From Sipunculus nudus (lineage: Eukaryota; Annelida; Sipuncula; Golfingiida; Sipunculidae), in NCBI GenBank assembly GCA_026874595.1, contig CM049310.1:86589056-86653055 (forward strand): 64,000 nucleotides of DNA, given 5' to 3'. The notes under the pieces are model-generated. The model saw nothing but the letters and a program-made list of their open reading frames with translations. It ran no database searches and had not been told where the DNA came from. Shown one piece after another: positions 11,259 through 23,910 of this stretch (its first letter is position 1; the number at the start of each line of letters is the position of its first letter). The translations under genes were made by a program, and so were the position numbers.

Positions 11259-11823
11259 CTATCAATATACAATGTTGCATTCAGTATGACTTTGACAGAG
11301 TATACAATGGATTTATTATGCTCTAAACAATGTCAGATTTGCAATATTCCTGAATTCTTCAAAATCCAATGATTTAAATTAACTTGACATACAGAAAACA
11401 TTGCTATGTATCAGTTGCTAATGTGTTGAATAATCTGAGAAATTATGACTATATGAGTATTCTATTTTATATAAGATATGACGTTAAATGTTTTTGATTT
11501 AAACTTCCTGCATGTCAAATTGTAAAGTTCGCCTACACAGTGTGTGGCTCGAGTTGTATGTTGAATTTTCGTTTTCATGGTCCATTATATATATATATAT
11601 ATATATATATATAATGCGTTACATATATGTCAAGTTATCATTGGGGAGTGTCAGTATATTTTCATGTATAGATGCTTCAATTATGACCATTTGGCCTTTT
11701 AAAACCAAATTGCTGCTGGAGTTATGTCAACCAGAGTCTCACCTGCATGCCAAGGGGGAAGATAAAATAATCTTATCTCATTTGTGCCTGACCAGCAGAA
11801 TATTTTTAATTTGTTCTGGTGCC
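10900..11823. repeat. AT-rich spacer with two TA microsatellites
   Basis: Contains (TA)n at 11206-11257 and 11586-11612. The remaining sequence shows no gene; the frame crossing the second TA tract is an artefact of the repeat. Confidence 0.6.
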
Positions 11824-12282
11824 TGTTAGATTATAACTCCAGGTGCAGATTAGTGTAAGTAAGCAAACTCAGGGTGAAATATTGAACCCTGAGGGAGTAT
11901 CAATAACAGGCCATTTGTGAGCGACAGGCCGAGTGAGCCAATAGCTGTCTGAGATGATCGAAGCATAGATCTTTTAGGGGGAAAACTAGTAAGGGAAGGG
12001 GATTTTAAGAAGAGGTCGGGTTGAGACACAGAGGGATGTGAGTTGACTCCCAGCCAGTCAGCACGGATCTCGCGACCTGGTCGGGGGAGGAGGGGTTCCG
12101 TTTGCTTGGTGGTGGGACTCCGAGAACAACAAGCTTATGGTAACGGTGAACTGTAACAAGCTATAACTGATAGTAAATGTAACCTGTAAAGCCATACAAT
12201 CTAGCTCCAATTAAACAATCAATTTTCTATCAAGTGTTCAGTGTTCTGTGTGTGTGACCGGACAGCCTGAGAGAGCTTTACA
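11824..12282 (+). mobile_element. Possible solo LTR
   Basis: A block of distinctly higher GC begins TGTTAG and ends CTTTACA. Its 3' part ('caattaaacaatcaattttc' then 'gtgttctgtgtgtgtgaccg') resembles the R-U5 end of Gypsy-type LTRs. No second LTR, primer-binding site or coding remnant is adjacent, and no clear target duplication was seen (flanks differ), so the call is tentative. Confidence 0.3.
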
Positions 12283-12740
12283 AATGTATTTGTATATTTT
12301 TATTTGTTATGCGTATTTCAATGTTTGTTTGGCCGAATAAATCGTATTGATTATAAGTACAAGAATATCGTTGTCTGTCAATTTTGGGATGTAGATGAGA
12401 ATGAAAGAATATATGAATACGCGAACATTAATTACATCGGCTTTCATGTAAATAAAAAGCATAAGTGTTTTACTCACTACTGCAGTTTTATTCACCAATA
12501 TATAGGGACTTTCCTTAACCACCTGATCTAACCAACATTGATTAATATACTTTTTGCACCATTGTTAATTTTTTCATTATTTCGTCCTGCTGACGTTAGG
12601 AATATCCTTTTCGAATATAAGTATAATGGATATAAATTATTTTGATAGACTCAGAATAATACATTCCATTACTTTCGTACACTTGTACTTTAATACTTGA
12701 AAGAGTTAGAAACCTATCTAAAATGTTTTTTAATCAACAA
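12283..12740. other. Spacer, nothing recognised
   Basis: AT-rich. Opposed 70-residue frames overlap on both strands at 12304-12531 with no recognisable motif; probably chance. Confidence 0.4.
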
Positions 12741-12749
12741 ATGGCACCA

Positions 12750-13385
12750 ATCCTTAACACAGGTGGCTACCGCTTAACTCACACGTTATTGCAGCCAAAT
12801 CTAACGAGGAGTGACATCTGGTGGGTATCATCAGAGTCACTGTCTTAAACATCCCCCAGGAATCCCCCGGTGTCAGCTAACCCATACATTGACCTCTTCT
12901 GATAACGAGACTATATAAAATGGCTAGGGTAAAATGATCAACGTAAGAATAACTGAGGTGGTAATTGATGATATTAAATTGTTAAATTTAATTCAAAATA
13001 ACATATAACAGAAAGTTTATATTACGAAATCGAAATAAAACCACAATCCAACAATACATTACACAGATTATGGGTCAAGGATTATTGTAATCATTCTGAT
13101 TGCTATGTTAGAGTGTTCACGGTTTTTTTATTATAAATAAAAATACAAGCCGCAACGGTGTTTAGTTAATAAATTGACTCTCAATACTGTCAGGGGTATT
13201 CATCTGTTCTGCATATTAATACATGTATATGTAATAGTGCACCTTTGGGTGAGTATGATTGATTTTTTTTACTACAAAACAGTCCTCATTGACATGCATG
13301 TACCAATGAGTTTTATATTAAATACTAAGTACAAATAACTGATAAATAGCCTTAAGGTTAGGATCTTAATTTCGGATCTTTATTA
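12750..13385 (+). repeat. Repeat family R1, copy a
   Basis: Diverged copy of a roughly 0.6 kb repeat recognisable by 'aacatcccccaggaatccc', the 'ctatataaaatggctagggt' region, 'cacaatccaacaatacatta' and the end near 'gccttaaggttaggatctt'. Other copies lie at 14517-15150, 40694-41027 and 41569-43260 (split). No coding capacity. Class unknown. Confidence 0.7.
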
Positions 13386-13389
13386 CCTA

Positions 13390-14179
13390 CAGTGGAAAAC
13401 ATATGTGACAACAGAAAAAAAAACAGATGTAACACCTAGTGTCTGAGATTCATGAATCATCTGGTGTCTGAGATCCATGACACGGGCTGGACTAGCAGCT
13501 ACAAACCTCCATGTATCATTCTTTCAGATAATATACAAAATATTATGAAGAAAGGGGATATAATATCTCTAAGTAAACAAAGTAAGGTAAACAAACATGT
13601 CAATTAATACTGTATCAACTAATTATGATTAGCATTGTTAACTGACCATATAATCTAATCATAACATATCTATATATACATACAGAGAGAGGGAGAGACA
13701 GAGAGAGCCTAAGCGAGAGAGACAGACATACAGAGAGAGGTGTTTTCACTTTGAGCGGGTCTTTTCTGTGTATTCACGTCCCAGCTCTCTTTACATTTAA
13801 ACCTTCTTGTCAATATGTATACAGTGGCCTGTGCACCACGTGACAAAGATGATAAATTTACCGAATGATGGCAAAGTCACATTTTAAATTAGATCTTCTG
13901 TGTTGTGATTTATTTCTCAATGAAGATATAAATAGGTATAAATAATGTCTATATTAACTAGTAAATCACTCTTATTATACATAGGCAGTTGGAAAGGCAA
14001 ATTGATAATAGGTCCCTTACATGTATCCCTGTTTTAAATTAGCAGCTTATAGGTCGACACTTCATATGATTTCACTTTTTCCTATTATGTTGTTGTCAAA
14101 AGCTTAATTAACAAAGCAATTGTCACTGCTAAATCCACATCGACCGATTCAGAAAAAGAGTTGACCACATCGTCTTCTA

Positions 14180-14185
<6 letters not shown>
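13390..14185. other. Spacer with GA-rich tract
   Basis: Contains an imperfect duplication ('gtgtctgagattcatga' and 'gtgtctgagatccatga', 13439-13480) and a GAGA-rich tract (13682-13740). The 'acagtggcctgtgcaccacg' at 13823 recurs as 'acagtggcctatacaccatg' at 43442, so the R1-associated similarity extends past the core repeat. Confidence 0.5.
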
Positions 14186-14246
<61 letters not shown>

Positions 14247-14296
14247 ACTGGCAGTGAACCACTTATCTGTGTATACCCTTTCCATCTATCTATCTA

Positions 14297-14338
<42 letters not shown>

Positions 14339-14343
14339 ATATA
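14186..14343. repeat. TA microsatellite pair
   Basis: Two (TA)n blocks separated by a short unique piece and (CTAT)n. The reading frame across them is repeat-derived. Confidence 0.9.
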
Positions 14344-14516
14344 CATTCAATGGTGCAATATCAGACACGTGTGTATCGGAAATCCTTTTATATCATTATT
14401 CATATATATCATGAGTCATCATTCCTTATACATGTGTGGCGGGTTAAAGGTGCCGAAGGACTTAAAGATTAGGGATTAGGTGTAAACAGAAAAGACGGAC
14501 GAAGGAGGAAGGTTTA

Positions 14517-15150
14517 CACTAGCGGTTGCGGGTTCTGGTGGTAAAATACCTTAACATGTTATTGAAGCAAAAACATGAAGCGGAGTCACCTCTGGTGAAC
14601 CCTCTCGGTATCACTGTGATAACCAAAGACACAAAAAACATCCCCCTGGTATTCCCTGGTGTAAGCCAACCTATATATTGATCTCCTCTGACACCAGGAC
14701 CATATAAACATGACTAAGGTAAAATGACCGATGTAAAAATATCTAAGATTCGAATGAAATATGTAAAATAAATTTATTTCAAAATATGTTACAATAGGTT
14801 TAAAGTTTAAATTGCAAAATCCAACATTCCCAATAACACATTGCACAGAAAATAAGTAAAGGATAATTGTAATCATTTTTATGGCTACATAATTTTTTAT
14901 TGTACATAAACATATAAGCCACAAGTGTTTTTATTTGATAAATTGCCTCTTCTTACTGCCAGGGGTATTAATCCTTTTTGCATATCGATACATGTTAATA
15001 GTGCAAATGCTGTTGGTAAGAGTGATTGGTTGTTTAACAATAGAGTCCCCTTTGATGTACATGTACCTATGAGTTTTATGTAAAACGCTGAGGTAAAAAT
15101 TACTACTAAAAATGGCCTTGAGGTTCGGATCTTTATGATTTAAATATCCA
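14517..15150 (+). repeat. Repeat family R1, copy b
   Basis: Begins 'acactagcggttgcgggttc', as does copy d at about 41569. It then carries 'aacatccccctggtattccc', the 'accatataaacatgactaag' region, 'gattggttgtttaacaatag' (also at 43193) and ends near 'ggccttgaggttcggatctt'. Confidence 0.75.
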
Positions 15151-15279
15151 TATTTTAATCCAAGTTTAGTTACTGTCATTAACTACTTTCAATGACTGGC
15201 AGGACTTTACTATTGAAAACAAAAGCATAAAATCTGTGTTGTTCCATTTATTATTATATTAACGTTTCTAGTCCACATT

Positions 15280-15324
15280 CTAGTCAATTCAAATCCCCCT
15301 TCCTATATCCTGGATCCACCCCTG
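15280..15324 (-). mobile_element. Terminus of a hAT-like repeat
   Basis: On the minus strand it reads CAGGGGTGGATCCAGGATAT followed by AGGAAGGGGG, nearly identical to the element starting at 63747. The CAGGGGCGGATCCAGG end is, to my knowledge, common on non-autonomous hAT-type elements. The other end was not found. Confidence 0.5.
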
Positions 15325-15469
15325 ACGCGTCTACCGTCAGTGTTTAATCAAAATGTGATAATGCTGGCCCTAGCAACCTGTGTACTTGGGGAACATTCTA
15401 CGTCACAGTGAACCCGGGGTGGTTACAATAGAATTGTCAGGATGTCATAATTGGTCGATATTGTGGGAA

Positions 15470-15600
15470 CACATGAGTAGTGGAAAAGGAATACGAACAA
15501 TTGTTTAATAAGAAAACTTTGTATGTAGATGGCTTTCAGTCCCACAGACACCTGCTGGTAATTATGACGTGGTGTCGAGTGGTCAACCAAAATACCAAGG
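15470..15600 (+). mobile_element. tRNA-head SINE fragment, copy 1
   Basis: Shares 'agtggaaaagga' and 'acgtggtgtcgagtggt' with 18545-18660. The latter resembles the A-box of a tRNA-like head (GTGTCGAGTGGTTAA). The two copies are similar over about 120 bases, with gaps. Confidence 0.4.
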
Positions 15601-15865
15601 GGCTTTTCTCCTGTAATCTTTATAGGACATGAGTTGGGAAGTGAACGCATGTGTTTTGCTTCATTTATGCCGAATCATAGCTTGTGCTGTCGACCGTGTG
15701 ATCCGTTATGCTTTACCCCTCACAATCTGTTTTTATAAGGTTAAAAATCCACCAACATCTATTCTGAAAAGCAGTTCCACATTTTACAACCGTACAACCG
15801 CCAAATGTTGGTATTACGAATTCAACCTTATATCAGATAATATTCTTTCCTCAATAAAATAATAA

Positions 15866-16960
15866 AATAAGACAGGTGATTTCAATATAAATCTACTAAA
15901 TGCACATAACCCTACACCTACTGTAGATTTCTTACATTATATGTATTCATATGGGTACCGACCTCTCATTAGCAAACCTGCAAGAGTAACTAAGGACACA
16001 GCAACTATTATTGAGAATATATGTGATATCTGTTTAGCGGAATTCATTTGACTGACATACATGTTTATCTACCAAATTTCTGTATACATTATAATATATT
16101 ATGTAAAAAATTCTAATGTATCAGTCAAAAAAAATACACAGACACAAATAAAAATAATTTTTACATAACAACTTGAGAATATCAACTGTCTTTAAGCTCT
16201 GTCCTTAATAGTACTGATTATCAGGCTACTCACTTCCAATTTCACACCATTATCTGTAAATACTATAAAAATGTTTTCCTCTGAAACGTATAAAAAATAG
16301 GATATATATAAAGAAAATCATGGTAAACACCAGGACTTAGTGAATCAGTAAAAGTAAAAAATAAGTTTTATGTTTAATCATTAAAAATCCTTACATTATT
16401 AAATATAAATACATATGAAAAAATATAGAAACAAATCGCACCACCTGGGGAGAAAGGCAGATTCAACAATTAGTAAGTATGTCATATATGGTGAAATAAT
16501 TACAATTCAAAAGAATACAACGGACAGTTGTAATGATTTTTAAGTTTAAGTGGGAGCTAATTTTGCCGAATTTATTCTTAAACTGCAGGGTATCCTGCAT
16601 GCCTCATATATCAAAGAGGAAAATCCACATTCAATGTACATTAAATCCAGATATGATGGGAGTAACACATGAATTTTTTTATATTTATTTACAAAACATA
16701 GTTCAGTATGTTCCTTTTATAAAGATTGGCACAGTCCTTAAGGAAAATTACTTGTGGTGTCCCTCAAGGTTTAATACTGAGACCTATGCCTTTTTTGTTG
16801 TATGTAAATGATATGGTTAATATTTCAACTAAATTTTTTAATATTATTTGCAGATGATGCAAATATATTTGTCAATGGAAAAAGCTTAACTGGCCTAGAA
16901 AACATAATATAAATATTAATAATGAATTAACTAAATTTCTACTATTTTATGATAAACTCA
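15866..16960 (+). mobile_element. Fossil CR1-like non-LTR retrotransposon
   Basis: Decayed coding pieces in changing frames. From 15874 the conceptual TGDFNINLLN, then SYGYRPLISKPARVT and ATIIENICDIC, match the catalytic GDFN and following segments of an apurinic endonuclease domain. Near 16213 STDYQATHFQFHTIICKYY fits the linker before the reverse transcriptase. From 16745 KITCGVPQG and PFLLYVNDMV, then (in another frame, 16849) LFADDANIFVNGKSL, correspond to reverse-transcriptase motifs, including the FADD catalytic aspartates. Stops, frameshifts and large internal deletions make it inactive. The order EN then RT and the motif wording suggest a CR1/L2-type element; the exact clade is not resolved. 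Confidence 0.8.
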
Positions 16961-18059
16961 GGGAACTTATAATGTGTGACATCACGTAAGTAGCACGAGT
17001 GGTGTGGAGGAACAGAAAATATATTGTCTGATTATTTGGCCCAGTGAGTAACGTTAAATACAGCGAGCACGTGATACCGGTAAAGCGGTAAGATCTTCAT
17101 AAGTCGTAAGCACACAAGGCTAACAATTAAGTCACACAACTGCAAGGCCTAATTCTGACACAAATTTCTCAGGGGCACTACCCGTGAGGAAACATTGCAT
17201 ATATATAATATTTTTAAAGAGAGAGAGAGCGAGAGAGAGAGAGAGTGAGAAAAGGCTAATGTCCCCTGGCCACATTTCGGAGGGGGTCTTAAAATATGTA
17301 GTCCAAATAAAGAATTCAGGCTAAATAAGGATATTGAGAAGTCAGCAACGCCTCCTATTCAGAAATGAATTGGATTAACGACAATTGCCGGGTTCATTTA
17401 TTAGTGATCCTGTAACTACTGTGACTCCGTGACCCCAATCGTCCGCCATATTGTAAATATTTCCAAGTAGCGTACCCTGCGTGCGGACAATTTGCATAAT
17501 TTTCCTAAAATAAGCATGAAACCTCGGATATGGTGTCATTCCAAACCAGATACCTTTGAATTTACATTTATGTATGTTATTGTTCACGTACCTGTATTAA
17601 ATTCCGTTTAAATACTATATGCTTTCCGCCAGACTGTAAACATTCCTAGTTGCTTACCGTTCGTTAGGGCAAGGTTGGATTGGACGTGGAAATCTTATAT
17701 AACCCTAAACCTCAACCTACGTTGTACTGAAAACTAAACCAAATGTCTAGGACAATTACATTTCCGAAGATATACTTGCCCTTTGATTGATTCAAACTTT
17801 TCTTTTAAATAAGCGATATACTTTACTTTCAGGAAATACACTTCAGACACCAGAAGCCTGGACTCAAGGTGTGAAAAGATCGCCATAGACTCTAAAACAT
17901 GATCTCTCATTAAATGTATCTTACTCAGTTGTGTAAATGATCTGTACCTCAAGGTTACCCTCTCATATATAATTTCGTCCCCTCTTTAGTTTTGCTCCAT
18001 GTGTTCAAATACCTCATATTTTATGTCGTCTAAATGGTTAGTCAATATTGATAAAACAC
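16961..18059. other. Spacer with GA microsatellite
   Basis: Holds an imperfect GAGA tract (17217-17246). The segment at 17448-17480 ('gccatattgtaaatatttcc', 'aagtagcgtaccctgcgtgc') is loosely echoed at 17638-17670, hinting at an old tandem repeat. The minus-strand frame 17375-17587 has no family that I recognise. Confidence 0.4.
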
Positions 18060-18180
18060 GTGTCTCTCGTAATTATTACCTATAGAAGTGTCGAACATGG
18101 CAGGTCAAGGTGAGGTCACGGCTTACTCCAGCCACCCCACATCGAATCTGTCATTTTCCATGTTCATTATTTGCATACCG
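18060..18180 (+). repeat. Dispersed repeat shared with 44860-45010
   Basis: The stretch 'aattattacctatagaagtg' with 'cccacatcgaatctgtcatt' and 'ttccatgttcattatt' recurs with substitutions at 44860-45010. No coding capacity. Confidence 0.5.
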
Positions 18181-18544
18181 GCACCACTATTTCTGTTTAA
18201 ATTTAGCATCACATTTTACGTGTATATTGATATGTTCTTTAGGATAATGATTTACTAAATTATGGTTTGACCTCCATGGAAAACTTGCATAACAGGAGCA
18301 TACGATTTGTATTTCCTTTCTCAGTATGAATTAAACATAAAATCCATATCAACTTATAAATTGCTCCAATTAAAAATATATATCAGTGCACATGTTCCGT
18401 CAGTGATTAGACAAAATGTAACAGCCCTTGTATACTGAAAACAGGGCTTGTGAGTGAATGATATTCATCCCCGTGATTCCGGAGAGTGGTTGCAAAAAAA
18501 TAAACAGAACATACCCGAAAGATCAAGATAGGTCTTTGAAGTGA
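18181..18544. other. Spacer, nothing recognised
   Basis: AT-rich sequence with no repeat or gene that I can name. Confidence 0.4.
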
Positions 18545-18660
18545 CAGCGCGCTAGTGGTGGAAAAGGAGAGTGTTTTAATAAGAATACTTGTATGAATAT
18601 TACCTTCCGCTACACGAACTGCTGGGTGATATAACGTGGTGTCGAGTGGTTAAAGAGCAT
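18545..18660 (+). mobile_element. tRNA-head SINE fragment, copy 2
   Basis: Matches 15470-15600, including 'acgtggtgtcgagtggttaa' (18636). The A-box-like part is intact while a B-box is not evident, so it is a truncated relic. Confidence 0.4.
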
Positions 18661-19849
18661 GGGACCTTTCCCCTTATGCATATACATATACATATAGCAG
18701 TATTTGATTTCGGCTTATTTATTGTAATAAATAACTATAAAAAAGTTAAAACTACTAAAGGCAGAACGTATTACTAAAACATGATTACATTATTTTCAGT
18801 TAAAGTGTTTGTGTAATTATTATTCTTAGATGGTGCTTATAAATACAATGCAAATGTGAGAACTTCATATATATATGCATTTGCATTTTACAAACGGCTG
18901 GTTCAAACAAAACATGCATCAAGAACTAGAATGTCTTCTCCATAAACCTTGATATTCTTTATGAACTAAGCAATAATTCAGTGGCTAATCCATATAAACT
19001 GTAGATGCGTATTGTTATATTATATAGTTGGTATAAACATAAATGCACCGAAGTCTCAATTAAAGTTTGAATAAAATTATTAAAAATTACGAATCATAGT
19101 AAATTATATAACAATATAGAGAAACTGAACAATGATTAATATCTCCTTTCAAATATACACAGTCACCAAGAAATGCTACATAATACATAATAAATACTAG
19201 AGTAAGCATATAATTTCACTAAAATGTTAAGTTAGCATGATGTCTGGTAAGTAGGGGAAGGACGTAAAAGTCCTAAAGGCCCCCGATTCGTTCCCCGCGC
19301 GGGCAGCGCAGAAGTGAAATAGTTAAATCTATAGAGAAACCTTAAATATATATTAATTAATGATTGAAATGCAACTTGCGGCTCCTTACATATATACATA
19401 AATACACAAACTCAACAGGTCTTTGTAAAAGCACCACCATTCACCATGAAACCAAAAACATAGCCAACAGCAAAATGTCATTTAATAATGATAGGTAAGT
19501 TGCTTTATATAAACTATATGCTATCTGTTAGAAGAAATAGTCTGAGAAAAATATTTCAATCTACTATTACAAATCTATTATATAAGACAGCAGATGAGTC
19601 ATTTACAAAAACACTTTTTAATCGAACCAACATCGTCACTCAGGACAACAAAACGGCCAGTCGCTGGCACATGGTTCAAATAAACATTACGGATGATATG
19701 AAATGAGAGATTCACATCAAGGTTTAGGCAAGGACACTGCCTAGCTGACTCCCACATCAACTTGCACTCTTGTAATTTCCAATTAACTTTTTTGCCATTG
19801 ACACAACACAAGAATAGTTGCATTCTTGCTGTTTAGGCGTATGGTTCTT
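18661..19849. other. Spacer, nothing recognised
   Basis: AT-rich. The 'gattcgttccccgcgcgggc' at 19286 resembles a tRNA-like B-box and may be a SINE scrap. No supported gene. Confidence 0.35.
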
Positions 19850-21700
19850 TTTCAGATGGGACAACTAAAGTGAGGTCGCCATTACGTGTGGCATGGTTGC
19901 AAGCCAATCTCCGCACACAAATATGGAAAATGGGTTGTCCGCCTTCGCACGCGCAAGCGGACCTTTCGTGTATTGGCTCCTCTGATTGGTCTCCCTCGTG
20001 TTTATAAACATTCGTGTGGCCTCACGTGGTCAGTCGTAAATGAAACACCCACGCAGTCTCGTACGAAAGATCTAGAGGGTTCTATAGTGTCCTGGTATTT
20101 GACTGCTAGTCGCTTTACTATGTCGTATATTATAATCAGATAATAGTCGAATTACCCAGTAGCCTCTCCAAGTTCCTCGCAACACTATCAGTGACTCTCC
20201 TAACACCAGCTGCGCAATCACCAGAGGCAACTCAGTCAAGACGAGCACAGAAGTTACGCATAACAAATTGTGATCGCAATTAACCGGTACTGAAGATAAA
20301 ACCTAGAGTGGTCATTGTATGCATACTCCTTCTGACCAGATGAGGTAAGAAAATTTAAACTGATATATTTTGTCACGCGTCTTAGGCAGTTCACAGGGGG
20401 AATAGGGCAACAAGAAATATAATTCGGTAGTTAACGTGCCATCACTGCTGAATGTCAATTGGGACACTCATGTAAGCCTTTAAGTATATATTCTGGCAGC
20501 CGTCCTCACCACAATGCCAGACGTATATCTTAACAATTGATATACATGGTGAGATAGATGCGCTGATAAAGAGCACCTAATAATTACGTTTGTCTTGGAA
20601 TTTTCAGGCTTATTTTGCATGAGTGACCCCGTTGATTTACAACAGTGATTCATACGTGTGCCTGATAGATTTCAATAACAAACAAACCTTGCTCAGATGT
20701 AATAAATACAGTATGTGTGTGTGCGTGCGTGTGTGTGTGAGTGAGGGTATGTGTGTGGCACTTTCTAGAATCCTTGGGGAACTATGTGTACCACGAGTGC
20801 ATGCAGCATGGTAGCCATGAATGAGTGACCCAGACTCACGGGATCTCCTCTTAACCAATCAAAGCATGCGTTGCTAGTACGCTACTATGAACAGGCGTAG
20901 ACCGCTTATATCAGGGCAGTTGCGGGAGATCAGTTTGCGGGAAGGAATACCCAAGGAAAAACCTCCAAAAATCTTTCTTTATATACAGGGGCTTTTAACA
21001 GTGGTGCTGCACCATACTGAGGATAAACACAGTGATCAGGCTTGATATTGTGACGCTGAGGTAGGTTAATTGTATGGCCACTCGCCTTCTCCTACAAAAA
21101 TACGTCTCAACCAGTTTACATTTAGTATATAGCTACTTATACATGTTGTACTATATAGCTAAGCTGTAGAATACTGTTTATTTTGATCCCGTATCGCTAT
21201 CTTTACTCTTTAGTTAAGTCTAGACACCAAGGCCAGTGCGCCTTTGACCCCTGCCATGTCAAAATGTGCGTTAATGTGTTTTGAGAGCAAAGCAAATCTG
21301 GTCCAGGCATTATCAGAAGTGCTTAAGTTATAGATACAAAGTAACTGTCAACGCCTGTTGTGGCGTAACCACATGTTCAGTGACTGTCACTGGTCAAGTT
21401 CACTCGGTGCAATCCACACAACAACAGGCGTTTGCAGCGGTTTAAGGGTATGCGGTATTTACCAGATTATACATATAATACCTGGATAGATGCTAATGAC
21501 ACATTACACAGTGTTAGCAGAACTGAGGCACTAAGATCGCCTGACATGTGTTGCATGGTCTATGCTTCTGACATTTGCTGTCATGGCGGCATTTACCAAA
21601 TATGGAAACATCCCATAATACTCTTCTGCTTGCGCAGATCTGGGCTCCTCTGATTGGACATTCGAGGTCCACCCTTCTGTTTACAAACAGTCACGCGACC
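19850..21700 (+). repeat. Diverged tandem duplication R2, unit 1
   Basis: Parts of this block recur in the same order downstream. The 'gggacactcatgtaagcc' (20461) matches 22475; 'gactcacgggatctcct' (20834) matches 23389; 'gagagcaaagcaaatctgg' (21284) matches 23769; 'ggtcaagttcactcggtgca' (21392) matches 23876. Within the unit, 'ggctcctctgattgg' occurs twice (19975, 21642). The units are old and interrupted by microsatellites. No coding sequence is conserved between them. Confidence 0.6.
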
Positions 21701-22407
21701 AACAAAAGCCATGCAGTGAAATCTTGAATGAAACAGCCACGTCACTCGAACAAGGATCAACATGAATGAAACAAAAAACTAGAATTTCGCAGCTAACTAC
21801 ATACAGAAGATGTAACATCTATACGAATCGACTGGTAAAATAGCTTCCCTCTAACGCAAAAGCGCCTACGTTTATCCGGTTGCGTAATCAACAGAAAACC
21901 AGTAAGTAAGTCAGTCCAGACGTGTGAGGCGCAGAGCCAGAAAGCGGATGTAAGGACCCTATTTTAAAGTTTTAACAATTGTGAACACATAAACATTACT
22001 GAAGACTAATACCAGAGTGTTCTCTATATTTCTTGGTAAGGTAAGATAACAAAAATCTTTTGCAGTTAATTTTTCATGACTTGGAGGATGTCACGAATTT
22101 CAAATTGCAATCACATCAGAACAGGGCGAAAGGATAACTTAATTAATCTCTTATGAAAGCGGCGCAAAAGTTACTGGCATTCTAGCAAAAATATACTTCT
22201 GCGGTAGTGCACTAAATTAAGTTGACATTTGTTCAATCTTTATTTTAAAATTTATTTTATTAAAAAAATATAAGAAAATAAAATACAATTCCCAATTCTC
22301 TCTTACTTGTGTGCATAATCTGCGCTATATCTGAGAAATAACTTTTTAAACTTTAGTTTACTAATTAACTTTAGGTTTCTGGTCATTTGTGAAAGATTGC
22401 ACTGCAA

Positions 22408-22413
<6 letters not shown>
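21701..22413. other. Spacer between R2 units
   Basis: No gene. AT-rich, ending at a TA microsatellite. Confidence 0.4.

Positions 22414-22471
<58 letters not shown>
22414..22471. repeat. TA microsatellite
   Basis: Uninterrupted (TA)n directly before the second R2 unit. Confidence 0.95.
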
Positions 22472-22474
<3 letters not shown>

Positions 22475-23221
22475 GGACACTCACGTAAGCCTATGAGTAT
22501 ATATACAGGCAGTCGCGGTTAACGCGGATGTGATAGTATATACGACTAATTTATGCTAAGTCATTCCGTCGTCACCACATGCCAGACATATGTTTAACAG
22601 TAAAAAAACATGCTTAGATATACACGCTGATAAAAGAAAACACCTAACAATTACGTTTTTCTTAGAATAATTGAGCCGATTTAGCATGGGTTCATAAAAA
22701 TGCATCAATGCATTAATGTTACCAATTGCAGACTTGTATAGTGTGTGTGTATATATATATAGTGTGTGGGTGTGTGTGCAACGCATCTGGAAAAGGGCAC
22801 TGTCTAGAATCCTTAAGATTGGATTATCTCTATTCATAATCATGGACTTGCACAACCAGATCGCCACCACATTAGTCGTCAATCATCATCAACATTGAGC
22901 CGATGAGCATAATGAACTTTAAACCTTTATTATGTCAAGGACATGAACTCAACATAACCCGGACAGTCATAACCTAGCATTATGGGTAAATAACAATGAC
23001 ACACTCGGAACCTGGGTCAACACGATACAGATTCAGAGTAGCCAATCACAGATCCATTACACTATACCATGCATTATGGTCATTAGAAATTGTTTATCTA
23101 ACATATATATATACAGCCGATTTCTATACCTTTCCACTTGACACCTGATGAAGAAGCTATAAGCTTCGAAAGCTCGTGGTTGAATTAAACAGGTAGTCAA
23201 CACTAAGGCGTCTTCATTCTG

Positions 23222-23272
<51 letters not shown>

Positions 23273-23910
23273 ACACATGAATGGATGCCAATGACACAAA
23301 AAACCGGGTCCAAACTCCTTGAGAACCCTATGTAGCACGTGTGATGTTCCTGCATACAGCAATGGAGATATATGAATGAGTCACTCAGACTCACGGGATT
23401 TCCTGTTAACCAGTCACAGCTTGTGGTGGTCCTAAGCCACTACCAACCGCTTTAAACTGGTCAGTTGTACAGATAGTTTTGGAGGAGAGAGGACCCAAGG
23501 AAAGGCCTCCAGATTTATTCATAGCACATATGGCTGCTAAGAGTGGTGTTAAGCATACTGCAGATTAAGTGAGGCTTGTCACGATGAAGTAGGTTTTTTC
23601 AAGCCAGTCCCCTTCCCAATATTACGTCTAAAGTTGTTCACATTAAGCATAGCATGATATGGATAGTAAACATATAGATGGCAAAGTTGCAGAGAGATAC
23701 TGCATATATTGACCTCGTATCGTTGTATTTACTCCAAGTGAGAATGTATGTTAATTTAAAGTGTTATGAGAGCAAAGCAAATCTGATCCAGCCATTATTA
23801 GGTATGCTAGCGTTAGCATGCTATCCACAACATCCAGGCCTGTGGCCTTGCCACATATCTAGTCAATGTCAAATGTCAAGTTTACTCGGTGCAAGCCACT
23901 TACATCATGG
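22472..23910 (+). repeat. Diverged tandem duplication R2, unit 2
   Basis: Counterpart of 20455-21440, enlarged by about 0.4 kb of inserted sequence (22900-23290) that includes the repeat at 23140-23215 and a TA microsatellite at 23223-23269. Short scraps of the same family appear near 48000 and 48250 ('aggtcaaggttcactcg', 'aggtcaaagttcactta'). Confidence 0.6.
23140..23215 (+). repeat. Hairpin repeat with hammerhead-like core, copy 1
   Basis: CTGATGA is followed by a 5-bp stem GAAGC/GCTTC with loop TATAA and then GAAA, the spacing of the conserved hammerhead core. It continues GCTCGTGG and ends near AAGGCGTC at the TA microsatellite. The same layout is at 43586-43720. The third helix and cleavage site were not located, so ribozyme activity is unproven. 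Confidence 0.45.

Noticed and set aside
14161-14472. Frame of 103 codons through TA repeats
   Set aside because: Made almost entirely of alternating Tyr and Ile from (TA)n. Similar frames at 23203, 33752, 43114-43644, 49302, 49823 and 54910 are rejected for the same reason.
17375-17587. 70-codon minus-strand frame with mixed composition
   Set aside because: No family recognised and partly repeated nearby as noncoding sequence.
23140-23215. Calling a functional hammerhead ribozyme
   Set aside because: Only the CTGATGA, stem II and GAAA part is present; helix III and a cleavage site were not found, so it is reported as a resemblance only.
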